Source of the DNA: Acidobacteriota bacterium | GTDB taxonomy: Bacteria; Acidobacteriota; UBA890 | Reading direction: 5' to 3' | NCBI GenBank assembly: GCA_002731215.1 | Contig: PCAP01000012.1 | Span: forward strand, 1-47,029 | DNA: 47,029 bases | Shown: positions 37,204-46,750 of the stretch, piece after piece | Numbering within the stretch: position 1 is the stretch's first letter | Layout: each line of letters begins with the position of its first letter | Position numbers and translations under genes: made by a program | The notes under the pieces: generated by a model | The model's database searches: none | Seen by the model: only the letters and a program-made list of their open reading frames with translations | Told to the model about the DNA's origin: nothing

Positions 37204-39921
37204 ATGACACAGCTGAATGACAAGGAATTCATGCAGCAACCGTCTGGCAAGTCATCTATAGAAGTCCGGAAGCGCTTCCTTGAATATTTCGAGGAACGTG
37301 GCCATGCCATTGTGAGTTCGAGCAGTCTGATACCCCGGGACGATCCGACGTTGTTGTTCACGAATGCCGGGATGAATCAGTTCAAAGAAGTTTTCCTCGG
37401 CCACGACAAACGTAGCCACGATCGATCGGTGACATCTCAGAAATGTATGCGTGTCGCGGGCAAACATAACGACTTGGAGAACGTTGGACCATCTGGGTCT
37501 CATCACACGTTTTTCGAGATGCTTGGCAATTTCTCTTTTGGAGACTACTTCAAATCTGATGCCATAAAGATGGCTTGGGAGTTGTTGACCGAGGGTTACC
37601 GTCTCCCTGAAGAGCGCCTCTGGGCGAGTGTGTACGAAGAGGATGACGAAGCCTTTGGCCTTTGGAAAAGCATCGTCGGTTTGCCCGAACACCGTATTTT
37701 GCGGCTTGGGGCAAAGGACAACTACTGGTCGATGGGTGAGACTGGGCCGTGTGGTCCATGCTCGGAGATTCACTTCGACTATGGTGTTGGTGATTTTGCG
37801 TGGCCATTGAAGGGAACCTACATCGAACCGAAAAACATCGATCTTGATGATGAACGGTTTGTTGAGCTCTGGAACTTGGTTTTCATGCAGTTCAATACTG
37901 ATGGGAGGGGCATAATCGAGCCGTTGCCGGCCCCGAACATCGATACTGGCGCTGGTCTTGAGCGCTTGACGGCTGTTGTTCAAGGTGTCCGAAGCAACTA
38001 CGAAACTGACTTGTTTCTTCCGCTAATAACTTCAGTTGCCGAGCGGGCTGGCCACCCTTATGGTGTCGATGAAGCCAGCGACATAGCACTTAGAGTCATT
38101 GCTGATCACTCCCGGGCTACTGCTTTTCTGCTCGCCGACGGCGTTAGTCCCGCCAACGAAGGGCGGGGCTACGTATTGCGTCGTTTGATTCGTCGCGCAA
38201 CAAGATTCGGGATGAAATTGGGTTTTGATTCGGCGTTCTTCAATCGCTCGGCAGGCGATGTGGTCGAGCTCATGGGTGACGTCTATCCTGAATTACGGCA
38301 GGCTGGAGAGCTTGTCGCCCGAGTAACAACGGCGGAGGAAGATCGTTTTTTCAAGGCCTTGGCGGCAGGCACTCGCGTTTTTGAAGATGTTGTAGAGGAG
38401 GTGCGCGCTTCCGGCGGGAACTGCATCCCGGGAGATGAAGCCTTCCGCCTGTATGACACATATGGCTTGCCCGTTGAGTTGGCGCGCGAATTTGCCTCGG
38501 ATGTTGGTATGAAAATCGATGAACGTGAATTCGAGGAGGCTATGGAAGGTCAGCGGAGCCGAGCTCGTGCTGCTTGGAAAGGCGGAAGCGAAGCGGCCGC
38601 AGCCCAAACGCTTGTGGCCAAATTATCCGAGCAGGGTATTGAAAAGACAATTTTCACTGGCTACGTAGAGTTTGGGCAGCAAAGCGGGGAAATTATTGGC
38701 TTGCTGCATGAGAACGTGCCAATTGAGAAACTTGAGGGCGGTTGCACGGGGGCCATGATTGTTGACGTTACGCCGTTCTATGGGGAGTCGGGGGGCCAGG
38801 TTGGTGATCGGGGAAAGGCCCGGACTGACAATGGCCACGCCCTGGTTAGTGATACACAACGGCTGCCAGGTGGTCTAGTTCTTCATTCCGTAAAAGTTGA
38901 AAGTGGAGAATTGTCTATTGGTGACAAAGTAATGCTCGCAATTGATACTGAATGGCGTGTCAATACGGCTCGCAATCACACGGCAACCCACTTGCTACAC
39001 GCGGCTCTGCGCGACCGGCTCGGTGAACACGTTCGGCAATCAGGATCGATGGTGGCGCCTGATCATCTTCGGTTTGACTTTAGTCACTTTGCGCCGGTTG
39101 ATGCTGGGCAACTCACTGAGCTCGAACGCGATGTAAACGAAGTGATCCGTGCTGATATCACAATGGAAGTTAGCGAGATGACCCACCGAGAGGCAATTGA
39201 TCAAGGTGCTTTAGCGTTCTTTGGTGACAAATATGGCGATGTTGTTCGTGTCGTTAATGTGCCGGGTATCTCAACAGAGCTGTGTGGTGGAACACACGTG
39301 GCGCGAACCGGCGAGATCGGCACCTTCATGATTATTAAGGAGGAAAGTGTTGCGGCTGGAACACGCCGTATAGAGGCAATTACGGGTGCCGCAGCGGTGG
39401 AGTGCCTTCAACAACAGCGCAGTAGGCTTCGTCAGGTCACAGCTAGTCTGAAGACTAGCGAAGAAGACGCCCTCGATTCTGTTGACAGAGTTTTGCTGCG
39501 TCTCAAGGAGGTTGAACGGGGCAACGAAGAGTTGCGAATGAGGTTGGCCTCACGTGAAGCTTCTACTGATCTAGAAGATTATGAAGTTGAGGTTAAGGGA
39601 ATTAAATTGTTGCGCCGCGAGGTTGAAGATCTCGACGCAGGTGGTCTGCGCAGTCTTGCCGATTCGATGAAGAAAGAAATTGGTTCAGGGATTGTCGTGC
39701 TTGGAACACGCAATGATGATGGGGCACAAATCGTGGTTGGAGTAACCGCAGACTTGTCGAGGCGTATCAAGGCGGGCGATATTGTGAGTTCGCTTGCGAA
39801 GCTGGTTGGTGGCGGTGGTGGTGGCAAGGCAGAGATGGCGCAGGCCGGTGGTCCAGACGGTTCGAACCTGTCCCGGATGTTCGAAACTTCGACCAGCATT
39901 ATCGAGAAACTCCTGGGTTAG
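37204..39921 (+). CDS. alaS: Alanyl-tRNA synthetase
   Basis: RKRFLEYFEERGHAIVSSSSLIPRDDPTLLFTNAGMNQFKEVFLG...NHTATHLLHAALRDRLG...CGGTHVARTGEIG. Confidence 0.98.
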   Translation: MTQLNDKEFMQQPSGKSSIEVRKRFLEYFEERGHAIVSSSSLIPRDDPTLLFTNAGMNQFKEVFLGHDKRSHDRSVTSQKCMRVAGKHNDLENVGPSGSHHTFFEMLGNFSFGDYFKSDAIKMAWELLTEGYRLPEERLWASVYEEDDEAFGLWKSIVGLPEHRILRLGAKDNYWSMGETGPCGPCSEIHFDYGVGDFAWPLKGTYIEPKNIDLDDERFVELWNLVFMQFNTDGRGIIEPLPAPNIDTGAGLERLTAVVQGVRSNYETDLFLPLITSVAERAGHPYGVDEASDIALRVIADHSRATAFLLADGVSPANEGRGYVLRRLIRRATRFGMKLGFDSAFFNRSAGDVVELMGDVYPELRQAGELVARVTTAEEDRFFKALAAGTRVFEDVVEEVRASGGNCIPGDEAFRLYDTYGLPVELAREFASDVGMKIDEREFEEAMEGQRSRARAAWKGGSEAAAAQTLVAKLSEQGIEKTIFTGYVEFGQQSGEIIGLLHENVPIEKLEGGCTGAMIVDVTPFYGESGGQVGDRGKARTDNGHALVSDTQRLPGGLVLHSVKVESGELSIGDKVMLAIDTEWRVNTARNHTATHLLHAALRDRLGEHVRQSGSMVAPDHLRFDFSHFAPVDAGQLTELERDVNEVIRADITMEVSEMTHREAIDQGALAFFGDKYGDVVRVVNVPGISTELCGGTHVARTGEIGTFMIIKEESVAAGTRRIEAITGAAAVECLQQQRSRLRQVTASLKTSEEDALDSVDRVLLRLKEVERGNEELRMRLASREASTDLEDYEVEVKGIKLLRREVEDLDAGGLRSLADSMKKEIGSGIVVLGTRNDDGAQIVVGVTADLSRRIKAGDIVSSLAKLVGGGGGGKAEMAQAGGPDGSNLSRMFETSTSIIEKLLG

Positions 39922-40020
39922 TCGGGATCACTGCTGATAAGTCTTGCGTGTAGCCTTGGACCGGATCCACACTGGCAGGAAACTCCAGCAGGAGGGGGAT
40001 GTTCCATAATCTCTGATGCA

Positions 40021-40050
40021 TTGCACCGACCCGCCCGTGGTCGGTATACT
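40021..40050 (+). promoter_or_regulatory. Putative sigma70-type promoter upstream of the amidase gene
   Basis: TTGCAC (40021-40026), 18-nt spacer, TATACT (40045-40050). Confidence 0.5.
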
Positions 40051-40115
40051 TTAGGGGCTTCGGGGCGAAGCTAGGCTGGGTTTTAATAGGGAGGCACGTC
40101 GGGAGACGTGTCGTC

Positions 40116-41912
40116 GTGATCCTAACGAACCGACATCTTGTACCGCTAATCGTTGCGGCAGTTCTGTCGGTCGCCGCCCCTTCTAATGCGTTGCCTGTGT
40201 CCCCTCAGGAACTCTTCGCGCGGGCAGAGGCTCTCTATCGGCAGCTTGAGATCGTGGATCCATCTGGGCGGGCTTCTACCTGGAAATGGGTAGTTGATGC
40301 GTTCAGCGATGTGGCCCTCCGTTATCCGAAAAGCCCGCTCGCCTCTGAGGCATTGTGGCGTGTTTCTGGCATTTATGGCCGCAGAGCACTGGCCGGTGAT
40401 GAAGCAGCTGCTATTTATCAGCGTGAGATTTACCGTGATCTCGTGCAGCGATACTCAGCTAGCCCGCATGCACCCGAGGCACTGCTGCGCTTGGCGATGG
40501 ATGCGGAGGTGGAAGAGGGGCCACGTGCTGCATCACTTTACTCCCGGCTACTGCAGCGGTATCCGAGTAGCCCGCAGGCTAAGGTGGCGCGGAACCGAAT
40601 GAACGAGTTGGTACTTGCCAACGGGCGCGTGGACCTGGTGCCCGTTGACTCACCGGCCTCGTTGGAGCCTGAGACGTTTGTTTCGTCGACGAATGATCGC
40701 AGCGAGTCCGTCGCAGTGGCTTCTGACAACGACTTTCTTCCCAGTGACTTGGGCTTGGATGGATTACCGCTAATTGCTACGAGTAGCGATTTAGCACGTC
40801 TTACCGGTGTGCGTCACTATAGCGATTCAACCCATACACGGATTGTTCTCGACATTGACCGCGAAGTTCAATTCCAGACTGGTGAGGCGAGGCAACCAGA
40901 GCGCTTGTTTATCGACCTGCAGGGTGTCGATGAACCGGTAATACTCGACGGTGCGACCTTTCATGGACATGAGCAGGTGGTCGGTATTGAAAGTGGTGCC
41001 GTAACCCTCATCAGGGTTTCTTCAGCGCAGCATGGAGTCGTGCGTGTGGCCATGGATTTTGGTGGATCTGGGCACTATACGTTGTTCACACTTGGAGGAG
41101 AGGGCGAGCCGTTTCGGGTCGTGGTGGACGTTCCCACCGCAACTGTTGCCTCACGGGTGAAATCAGACCGTCGACCTCCGGAGCGAGAAGGCGATTCCAT
41201 CTCGGAACAACTAGGGCTGGGGGTCCAGAGAGTTGTACTCGACCCCGGTCATGGTGGTGTAGATCCAGGCGCTATTGGTCGCACTGGGGCTGCAGAAAAG
41301 CGGCTAACTTTACAGCTGTCGCTGACGCTAGCAGAGCGGCTTCGTGCTGCTGGATACGAAGTCCATCTGACCAGGGAAGATGACAGCACACTCAGTTTGC
41401 AGAAGCGTACCGAATTTGCCAACAACGTTGACGCTGACGTGTTTATCTCGATTCATATTAATTCGGCACGCAACCGCAGGTTGCGTGGTTTTGAGACCTA
41501 TTATCTGGATATGGCGATTGACCCAAGTGCAGCTGAGACGGCTGCTCGTGAGAATGCAACAGGCGAAGCTGGCAGTATGGGCGATCTCGGCGACATGCTT
41601 GAGGCGATTATGAAGAATGACTTCCAAACGGCCTCCGCCGAACTTGCAGCCTCTATACAGGACAGCTTAGTGATGCATGTTGCTAAGAGCTATGGAAACG
41701 TTCATGACCTGGGTGTGAAGACGGCGCCTTTCTTTGTGCTTGTTGGTGCGGATATGCCCGCCGTTCTCGTGGAGGCCTCATTTGTGAGCAACGAAGAGGA
41801 AGAGGCGTGGTTGAAGAGCGCTGCCTACCGTTCCGAACTAGCGGAGGCCATCGAGATTGGTTTGCGGAGTTACGTTGATAAGCGGCGGGTAACAACAAGC
41901 AGTCATCGTTGA
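40116..41912 (+). CDS. N-acetylmuramoyl-L-alanine amidase (TPR-like + AMIN + Amidase_3)
   Basis: Signal peptide, TPR-like repeats, AMIN-like segment (HTRIVLDIDREVQFQTGEARQPERLFIDLQG), Amidase_3 motifs VVLDPGHGGVDPGAIG, VHLTREDD, VFISIHINSARNRRLRGFETYYL, VLVEASFVSNEEEE. GTG start. Confidence 0.94.
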   Translation: MILTNRHLVPLIVAAVLSVAAPSNALPVSPQELFARAEALYRQLEIVDPSGRASTWKWVVDAFSDVALRYPKSPLASEALWRVSGIYGRRALAGDEAAAIYQREIYRDLVQRYSASPHAPEALLRLAMDAEVEEGPRAASLYSRLLQRYPSSPQAKVARNRMNELVLANGRVDLVPVDSPASLEPETFVSSTNDRSESVAVASDNDFLPSDLGLDGLPLIATSSDLARLTGVRHYSDSTHTRIVLDIDREVQFQTGEARQPERLFIDLQGVDEPVILDGATFHGHEQVVGIESGAVTLIRVSSAQHGVVRVAMDFGGSGHYTLFTLGGEGEPFRVVVDVPTATVASRVKSDRRPPEREGDSISEQLGLGVQRVVLDPGHGGVDPGAIGRTGAAEKRLTLQLSLTLAERLRAAGYEVHLTREDDSTLSLQKRTEFANNVDADVFISIHINSARNRRLRGFETYYLDMAIDPSAAETAARENATGEAGSMGDLGDMLEAIMKNDFQTASAELAASIQDSLVMHVAKSYGNVHDLGVKTAPFFVLVGADMPAVLVEASFVSNEEEEAWLKSAAYRSELAEAIEIGLRSYVDKRRVTTSSHR

Positions 41913-41913
41913 T

Positions 41914-42273
41914 TTATTTCGCTTCGGGCCAGTAAATGGCGCTGAAGCCAGCTGCTTCGCCTACCTCTATGCATTCAACCGTCGCCTTAGGCACGGAATC
42001 GGTGATTTCGTCGGCAAGCGCTCGCGCGACCTCCTCCGCTGTAGGGTTGATAGCATCGAAAGGCGCGACGTCGTTTAGGCAATTGCCATCGTAGCGGGAC
42101 ACCCACTCGGACAGGAACGCTTCAGCCTCACTCACAGCCCCCATATTGTTTTCAGGAACAGTGAGAAACGCCCCGATCCGCCAGTTATGTGCGTGCATCG
42201 GCTCCAGGGTTCCATCTACATCTATACGAATTCGGTGCGTTGCTAGAAACGACGAACAAATGGTGAAACGCAT
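41914..42273 (-). CDS. 6-pyruvoyl-tetrahydropterin synthase/QueD-like protein (divergent)
   Basis: FTICSSFLATHRI...LEPMHAHNWRIGAFLTV...YDGNCLNDVAPFDAINPTAEEVARALADEI...GEAAGFSAIYW: PTPS fold pattern with altered active-site residues. Confidence 0.8.
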   Translation of the reverse strand: MRFTICSSFLATHRIRIDVDGTLEPMHAHNWRIGAFLTVPENNMGAVSEAEAFLSEWVSRYDGNCLNDVAPFDAINPTAEEVARALADEITDSVPKATVECIEVGEAAGFSAIYWPEAK

Positions 42274-42352
42274 GGATTTCTAGAAACGGTGAGTGGGAGT
42301 AGAGAACGTATCCTACCGTAGCAGGTCTGCTTGGTAGCGCCTTGCTCCCTGT

Positions 42353-42358
42353 TAAACT
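42353..42358 (+). promoter_or_regulatory. Putative -10 of pgsA promoter (with TTGGTA at 42331-42336)
   Basis: TTGGTA-N16-TAAACT, upstream of GTG start at 42393. Confidence 0.4.
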
Positions 42359-42392
42359 ACCTGGAAAGTGGTGGGAAAAGGAGCGAAAGATC

Positions 42393-43007
42393 GTGAATGC
42401 GGCAGACACAAGACAAGCGGATCCTGAGTTGTCTTCTGTAACCACTGGCAATTGGACACTGCCGAACGCTCTGACAGTATTGCGGATCTTTCTTGTACCG
42501 ATTCTGGTTGTTTTTCTCCTGACAGATTACCGACTGGTTGGTCTCTCGGTATTCATCATTGCGTCATTGACGGATTGGTTTGATGGCTACCTAGCCCGCA
42601 CGCGTAAGCAGATAACAACACTTGGGCAATTACTCGACCCCATTGCGGACAAGTTATTAGTATCAGCGGCTTTTATATCGTTGGTGGAATTGGGACTCGC
42701 AGCTGCGTGGATGGTGGTTATCATCATTGGTCGTGAGTTGGCAATCAGCGGACTACGCCCGATTGCCGCTGGCCATGGAATCACGATTTCGTCGTCAGCG
42801 CTGGGTAAATATAAGACAACTGTGCAAATGGTTACCGTCGTCTTGCTGCTTCTGGGGCCAGCGTATCTTGGTGAATACTTCATGGTGGGTGAAATATTCG
42901 TTGGGGAGATCGGCCTGTGGCTGGTCGTCGGTTTGTCGTTGGTATCCGCTGCTCAGTATTTCCTTGATTTCCGGAAACAGCTCGGACCGAGCGGAAAACT
43001 ATCCTGA
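42393..43007 (+). CDS. pgsA: CDP-diacylglycerol-glycerol-3-phosphate 3-phosphatidyltransferase
   Basis: NWTLPNALTVLRIFLVPILVVFLL...IASLTDWFDGYLARTRKQITTLGQLLDPIADKLLVSAAFI; CDP-alcohol phosphotransferase motif. AGGAG upstream of GTG at 42393. Confidence 0.93.
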   Translation: MNAADTRQADPELSSVTTGNWTLPNALTVLRIFLVPILVVFLLTDYRLVGLSVFIIASLTDWFDGYLARTRKQITTLGQLLDPIADKLLVSAAFISLVELGLAAAWMVVIIIGRELAISGLRPIAAGHGITISSSALGKYKTTVQMVTVVLLLLGPAYLGEYFMVGEIFVGEIGLWLVVGLSLVSAAQYFLDFRKQLGPSGKLS

Positions 43008-43672
43008 TGCGGCTAGTGGCTCACCTCCGAAGATCTCTGCTTGCCGGTCTCCTAATTATCTTGCCGGTCTTCGTCACTTTTTGGCTATTTGCTCTTATTC
43101 TTCGTCCGGTGCAGATGTTTGTGACACCACCTGTGCTTCGCATTGGTGATGCTATTGGCCTTGGAGGCTATTTCGATCTGCCCGGCGCTGGAATGGTTGC
43201 AGGGGTGGTTGGTCTAATACTGACGGTTGTGGTGATCTACTTAATTGGGTTAGCCGGAAGCAACATCTTAGGGAGAACAGTAGTTCGTATGATGGATAAC
43301 CTGGCCCTCAGTATTCCATTGGTGAAAAGTATCTATGGATCGGCACGGCAGTTAGTTGAAACTTTTTATAGCAGTGCGGATCGAGCCTTCGATTCGGTTG
43401 TTCTAATCGAATACCCGCGCAAGGGGATCTATACCGTTGCATTGGTTACGGCGGCGACTCAAGGAGAGCTCCAGGATTGTTCATCCGATACGACGGTGAA
43501 TGTTTTTGTGCCCACCACGCCCAATCCAACCTCGGGAGTTTTAGTACTGGCCCAGAAGGAAGAACTGGTTTTCCTTGACATGACGGTTGAAGAAGCTCTC
43601 CGTTTTGTTGTCAGCGGTGGGATTGTTGCGCCGCAACGTAAAAAAGATGGGACCAGTAAATTGCCGAGCTAA
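43007..43672 (+). CDS. DUF502 family membrane protein
   Basis: LRRSLLAGLLIILPVFVTFWLFALI...GMVAGVVGLILTVVVIYLIGLAGSNILGRTVVRMMDNLALSIPLVKSIYGSARQLVETF. Confidence 0.88.
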   Translation: MRLVAHLRRSLLAGLLIILPVFVTFWLFALILRPVQMFVTPPVLRIGDAIGLGGYFDLPGAGMVAGVVGLILTVVVIYLIGLAGSNILGRTVVRMMDNLALSIPLVKSIYGSARQLVETFYSSADRAFDSVVLIEYPRKGIYTVALVTAATQGELQDCSSDTTVNVFVPTTPNPTSGVLVLAQKEELVFLDMTVEEALRFVVSGGIVAPQRKKDGTSKLPS

Positions 43673-43692
43673 TAGTGGCCTGGAGCCTCAGT

Positions 43693-44721
43693 TCACAATA
43701 CCAGCGCCTCTCCTGCCGCCGTGTCATTCGCTAGTTCGTCTACCAGGCGTGCTCTGATCTGTGCTGCCACCTCTCCGTAGTCACGTTCGCCCAGAGGAAT
43801 CTGGCCACCAGCCATTGCGCCGTGGCCACCGGCACGTCCTAGGCCGACGGCAACCCGGCGAATTATCTGCCCAGCATGTGCATCTTCCACAGCTGTCCGC
43901 AAGGACAGTAGTAGGTTGCGATTGTAGAGTCCCATGCACCCTGCCCAGTCTGCACCTTCGAGGCGAAGCAGGAAGTCTGCCATTTCTGCCACGAGGTCAG
44001 GATTGTCGACTGTCTTGAGGTCGGTGATAACGATGCGCCCTTGTAGGTGAGCATTTTCGATTCCGACTTGAAAGGCGCGAAAGTAGTTGCGAGGTACAGG
44101 GGCTTGTTGAATCCGAGAAACAGCCATCTTGTCCGCTCTGGGCAAAAGGCTCAAGTAGGCTTCCTGGTCAGCGTAACCAGCACCGCGACCAAGCTCTTGG
44201 GTTTCAGATTTGATGGCGTAGAAGAGTGCGGTGAGGATGTTTGTCGATAGCGGAACTCCGCCAACTTGGGCGTATTCGTAGATGATTGTGGCTGTTGCTC
44301 CATATCGGTCGCGTACGTCGACGAATGGGAGGCCATCAAGGTTTTGACGGCAAGGGTGATGGTCAATGACCGCGTTTGGTGACCGCCCAACAGGCTGGGA
44401 GTTATTGCCAAAGCCGGGTTGTGTATCGACTAAAGCGAGAGCGTCAAATCGTTCCAGGGTATCTCCGTGGATTCGGACCGGCGCTAACTCGAGCTCGCGG
44501 AGCATGGCACGGTTCTCAGCACGGCCAATAATTCCAGCATATCCAACTTCACAGTCGATTCCAGTTAGATGGCTGAGAGTAGCAGCTAGCGCAAAAGCAC
44601 TTGCGAGTGCATCGGGGTCAGGATTGTCATGAGTAAGGATTAGAGCATGTTTGAAGCCGCCAAATGCAGTGCTGAGGTTCTCGACACGCTCCTTAGCATC
44701 AATGGGCTCAGGTTCGTTCAA
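43693..44721 (-). CDS. DHH-family phosphoesterase (NrnA-like)
   Basis: ALILTHDNPDPDALASAFALAATL, ALVDTQPGFGN, VIDHHPCRQ, C-terminal GRAGGHGAMAGGQIP (DHHA1). TTG start overlapping pepA stop. Confidence 0.92.
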   Translation of the reverse strand: MNEPEPIDAKERVENLSTAFGGFKHALILTHDNPDPDALASAFALAATLSHLTGIDCEVGYAGIIGRAENRAMLRELELAPVRIHGDTLERFDALALVDTQPGFGNNSQPVGRSPNAVIDHHPCRQNLDGLPFVDVRDRYGATATIIYEYAQVGGVPLSTNILTALFYAIKSETQELGRGAGYADQEAYLSLLPRADKMAVSRIQQAPVPRNYFRAFQVGIENAHLQGRIVITDLKTVDNPDLVAEMADFLLRLEGADWAGCMGLYNRNLLLSLRTAVEDAHAGQIIRRVAVGLGRAGGHGAMAGGQIPLGERDYGEVAAQIRARLVDELANDTAAGEALVL

Positions 44722-46184
44722 GTGGATAGCCAGTGGGTCAGCAGCCGAACGCCAAACCCTGTGCCACCTTTGGGCTCGTACGGTGTAGCCTTTTCGAGAA
44801 AAGCGGTTCCCGCAATGTCCAAGTGGGCCCAGGCTGTGTTACCAACAAATCGTTTGAGAAACATTCCTGCTGTGATCACACCAGCGCCCCGGCCCGCTGA
44901 GTTCCGCACATTCGCGACCTCGCTATCAACCAACTTATCGTATGCCGACCAAGCGGGAAGCCGCCATAGCCGTTCACCTGTTGCCTCGCCGGCAGATATC
45001 AGTGCATTGCATAATTCGTCGTTGTTTCCCATGAGCCCAGCGGCGTGTGACCCCAGGGCTACGACACAGGCTCCCGTCAGTGTGGCCAGGTCAACTATCC
45101 GGCACGGTTCATAGCGTTTGCATGCGTAGGCTAGCGCGTCGGCCAGAACGACGCGCCCTTCGGCATCGGTGTTCAGAACTTCGATAGTAGTGCCGTCGTA
45201 CGCACGAATGATGTCGCTAGGGCGATAGGCCTGCGAACCTGGCATGTTCTCAGCCAGCGGTGCGACACCGACTACCCAGCTTTGGGCGTCGAGCCTTGCT
45301 AAGGCTCGCATTGTCCCGAATACAGCCGCGGCCCCCGACATGTCTGCCTTCATATCGCCCATCTTTTGTGCGGGTTTCAAGGATATGCCACCTGTGTCGA
45401 AAGTGATTCCTTTACCGACAATCACCGTCGGTTGACCAGTCGCTCCTATTGGCCGGTGTTCGAGAATTACTAGTCTTGGCCCCACGGCGGAGCCCTGCCC
45501 AACGGCAAGCAAAGCATTGAGCCCGAGTTGCTGGGCTTTTCCAGAATCGATAATTTCAAATCCCAAGCCGGTTTCTACAGCCATCTCTCTAGCGTTCATT
45601 GCAAGCGAATCTGGTCGCTTCATATTGCTTGGCGTATTAACAAGGTCCCGGGCCCAGCAGGTAGCGTCGGCGACCTTTTGGGCGCGCATAGTCGCAGCTG
45701 CGATATCTACCGGCGCTGCGAGCATAATTTCTTCAAGTTCTACGAACTCCGGTGGAGCAGCTTTGAATTCTCGGTATCGATAAGACGTCAGAATGGCTGC
45801 TTCGGTGGCCGCTATAGCAAGTTCTCCGGAATCATGCCCGTCAATCTCGGGAAGTGGCACGGCAATCTTGCTGTTACCGCGGTGGCAGGCTTTGGTAATG
45901 CCATTGGCGACCGCGCGGCGCCAGACTTCGAGGTCGATTTCTCCAGACATGCCAAGTCCGACGAGGACAAGTTCACGACAATGGTTCCCTGGTGTAGATA
46001 GCGCAAGAGTTTGTCCGCGTTTGCCTTGAAACCCAGGGCCTGCCAGTGCCTCCGAAACGATGCCACCGACGATAGCGTCCACCGCGTCCCAGGATGTCGG
46101 CTTGCCAGTGTCCTCAGGAATTGCGAGGATCAATGCCTCGGCTTCAATCTCAGCCGCGGGGGCATTGGTTGTTGAAACTTTCAT
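44718..46184 (-). CDS. pepA: Leucyl aminopeptidase (M17)
   Basis: VGKGITFDTGGISLKPAQKMGDMKADMSGAAAVFGTMRAL...LNTDAEGRVVLADALAYA. Confidence 0.96.
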   Translation of the reverse strand: MKVSTTNAPAAEIEAEALILAIPEDTGKPTSWDAVDAIVGGIVSEALAGPGFQGKRGQTLALSTPGNHCRELVLVGLGMSGEIDLEVWRRAVANGITKACHRGNSKIAVPLPEIDGHDSGELAIAATEAAILTSYRYREFKAAPPEFVELEEIMLAAPVDIAAATMRAQKVADATCWARDLVNTPSNMKRPDSLAMNAREMAVETGLGFEIIDSGKAQQLGLNALLAVGQGSAVGPRLVILEHRPIGATGQPTVIVGKGITFDTGGISLKPAQKMGDMKADMSGAAAVFGTMRALARLDAQSWVVGVAPLAENMPGSQAYRPSDIIRAYDGTTIEVLNTDAEGRVVLADALAYACKRYEPCRIVDLATLTGACVVALGSHAAGLMGNNDELCNALISAGEATGERLWRLPAWSAYDKLVDSEVANVRNSAGRGAGVITAGMFLKRFVGNTAWAHLDIAGTAFLEKATPYEPKGGTGFGVRLLTHWLST

Positions 46185-46750
46185 CAGGAGCTCCGGTCAA
46201 TACGTGGCGCGGTTACGCCCGTCTGTGCTTGATACTTGCCATCACGGTCGGCATAAGAGGTCTCACATACCATGTCGCTTTCGAAGAATAAAAGTTGAGC
46301 GATACCCTCATTGGCATAGATTTTGGCAGGGAGTGGTGTCGTATTCGAGATTTCTAGGGTCAGGTGCCCTTCCCACTCGGGTTCAAGCGGCGTTACGTTC
46401 GTGATAATTCCGCAGCGTGCGTAGGTGGACTTTCCGACGCAAATCACAAGCGTTGATCGAGGAATACGGAAATATTCCATCGAGCGCGCGAGGGCAAACG
46501 AATTGGGCGGAATAATACAAACGTCGCCCTGAAAATCAACGAAGGAATTGGGGTCGAAACTCTTTGGGTCAACCACGCTCGTGTTGATGTTGGTGAAAAC
46601 CTTGAATTCGTCAGCGATACGGATGTCGTAGCCATAAGCGGACACCCCGTATGACACGATACCCTTGCTTACGAGTCCCTCCTCGAAGGGCTCAATCATT
46701 GATTCCTCAAGAGCCATTTTCCGAATCCAGCTATCTGGCTTGATACTCAT
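46184..46750 (-). CDS. dcd: dCTP deaminase
   Basis: [24 protein letters not shown]...[21 protein letters not shown]...[54 protein letters not shown]. Start at internal Met. Confidence 0.96.
   Translation of the reverse strand: MSIKPDSWIRKMALEESMIEPFEEGLVSKGIVSYGVSAYGYDIRIADEFKVFTNINTSVVDPKSFDPNSFVDFQGDVCIIPPNSFALARSMEYFRIPRSTLVICVGKSTYARCGIITNVTPLEPEWEGHLTLEISNTTPLPAKIYANEGIAQLLFFESDMVCETSYADRDGKYQAQTGVTAPRIDRSS

Noticed and set aside
37252-37983. 243-aa minus-strand ORF
   Set aside because: Antisense to the catalytic domain of alaS; no supported product.
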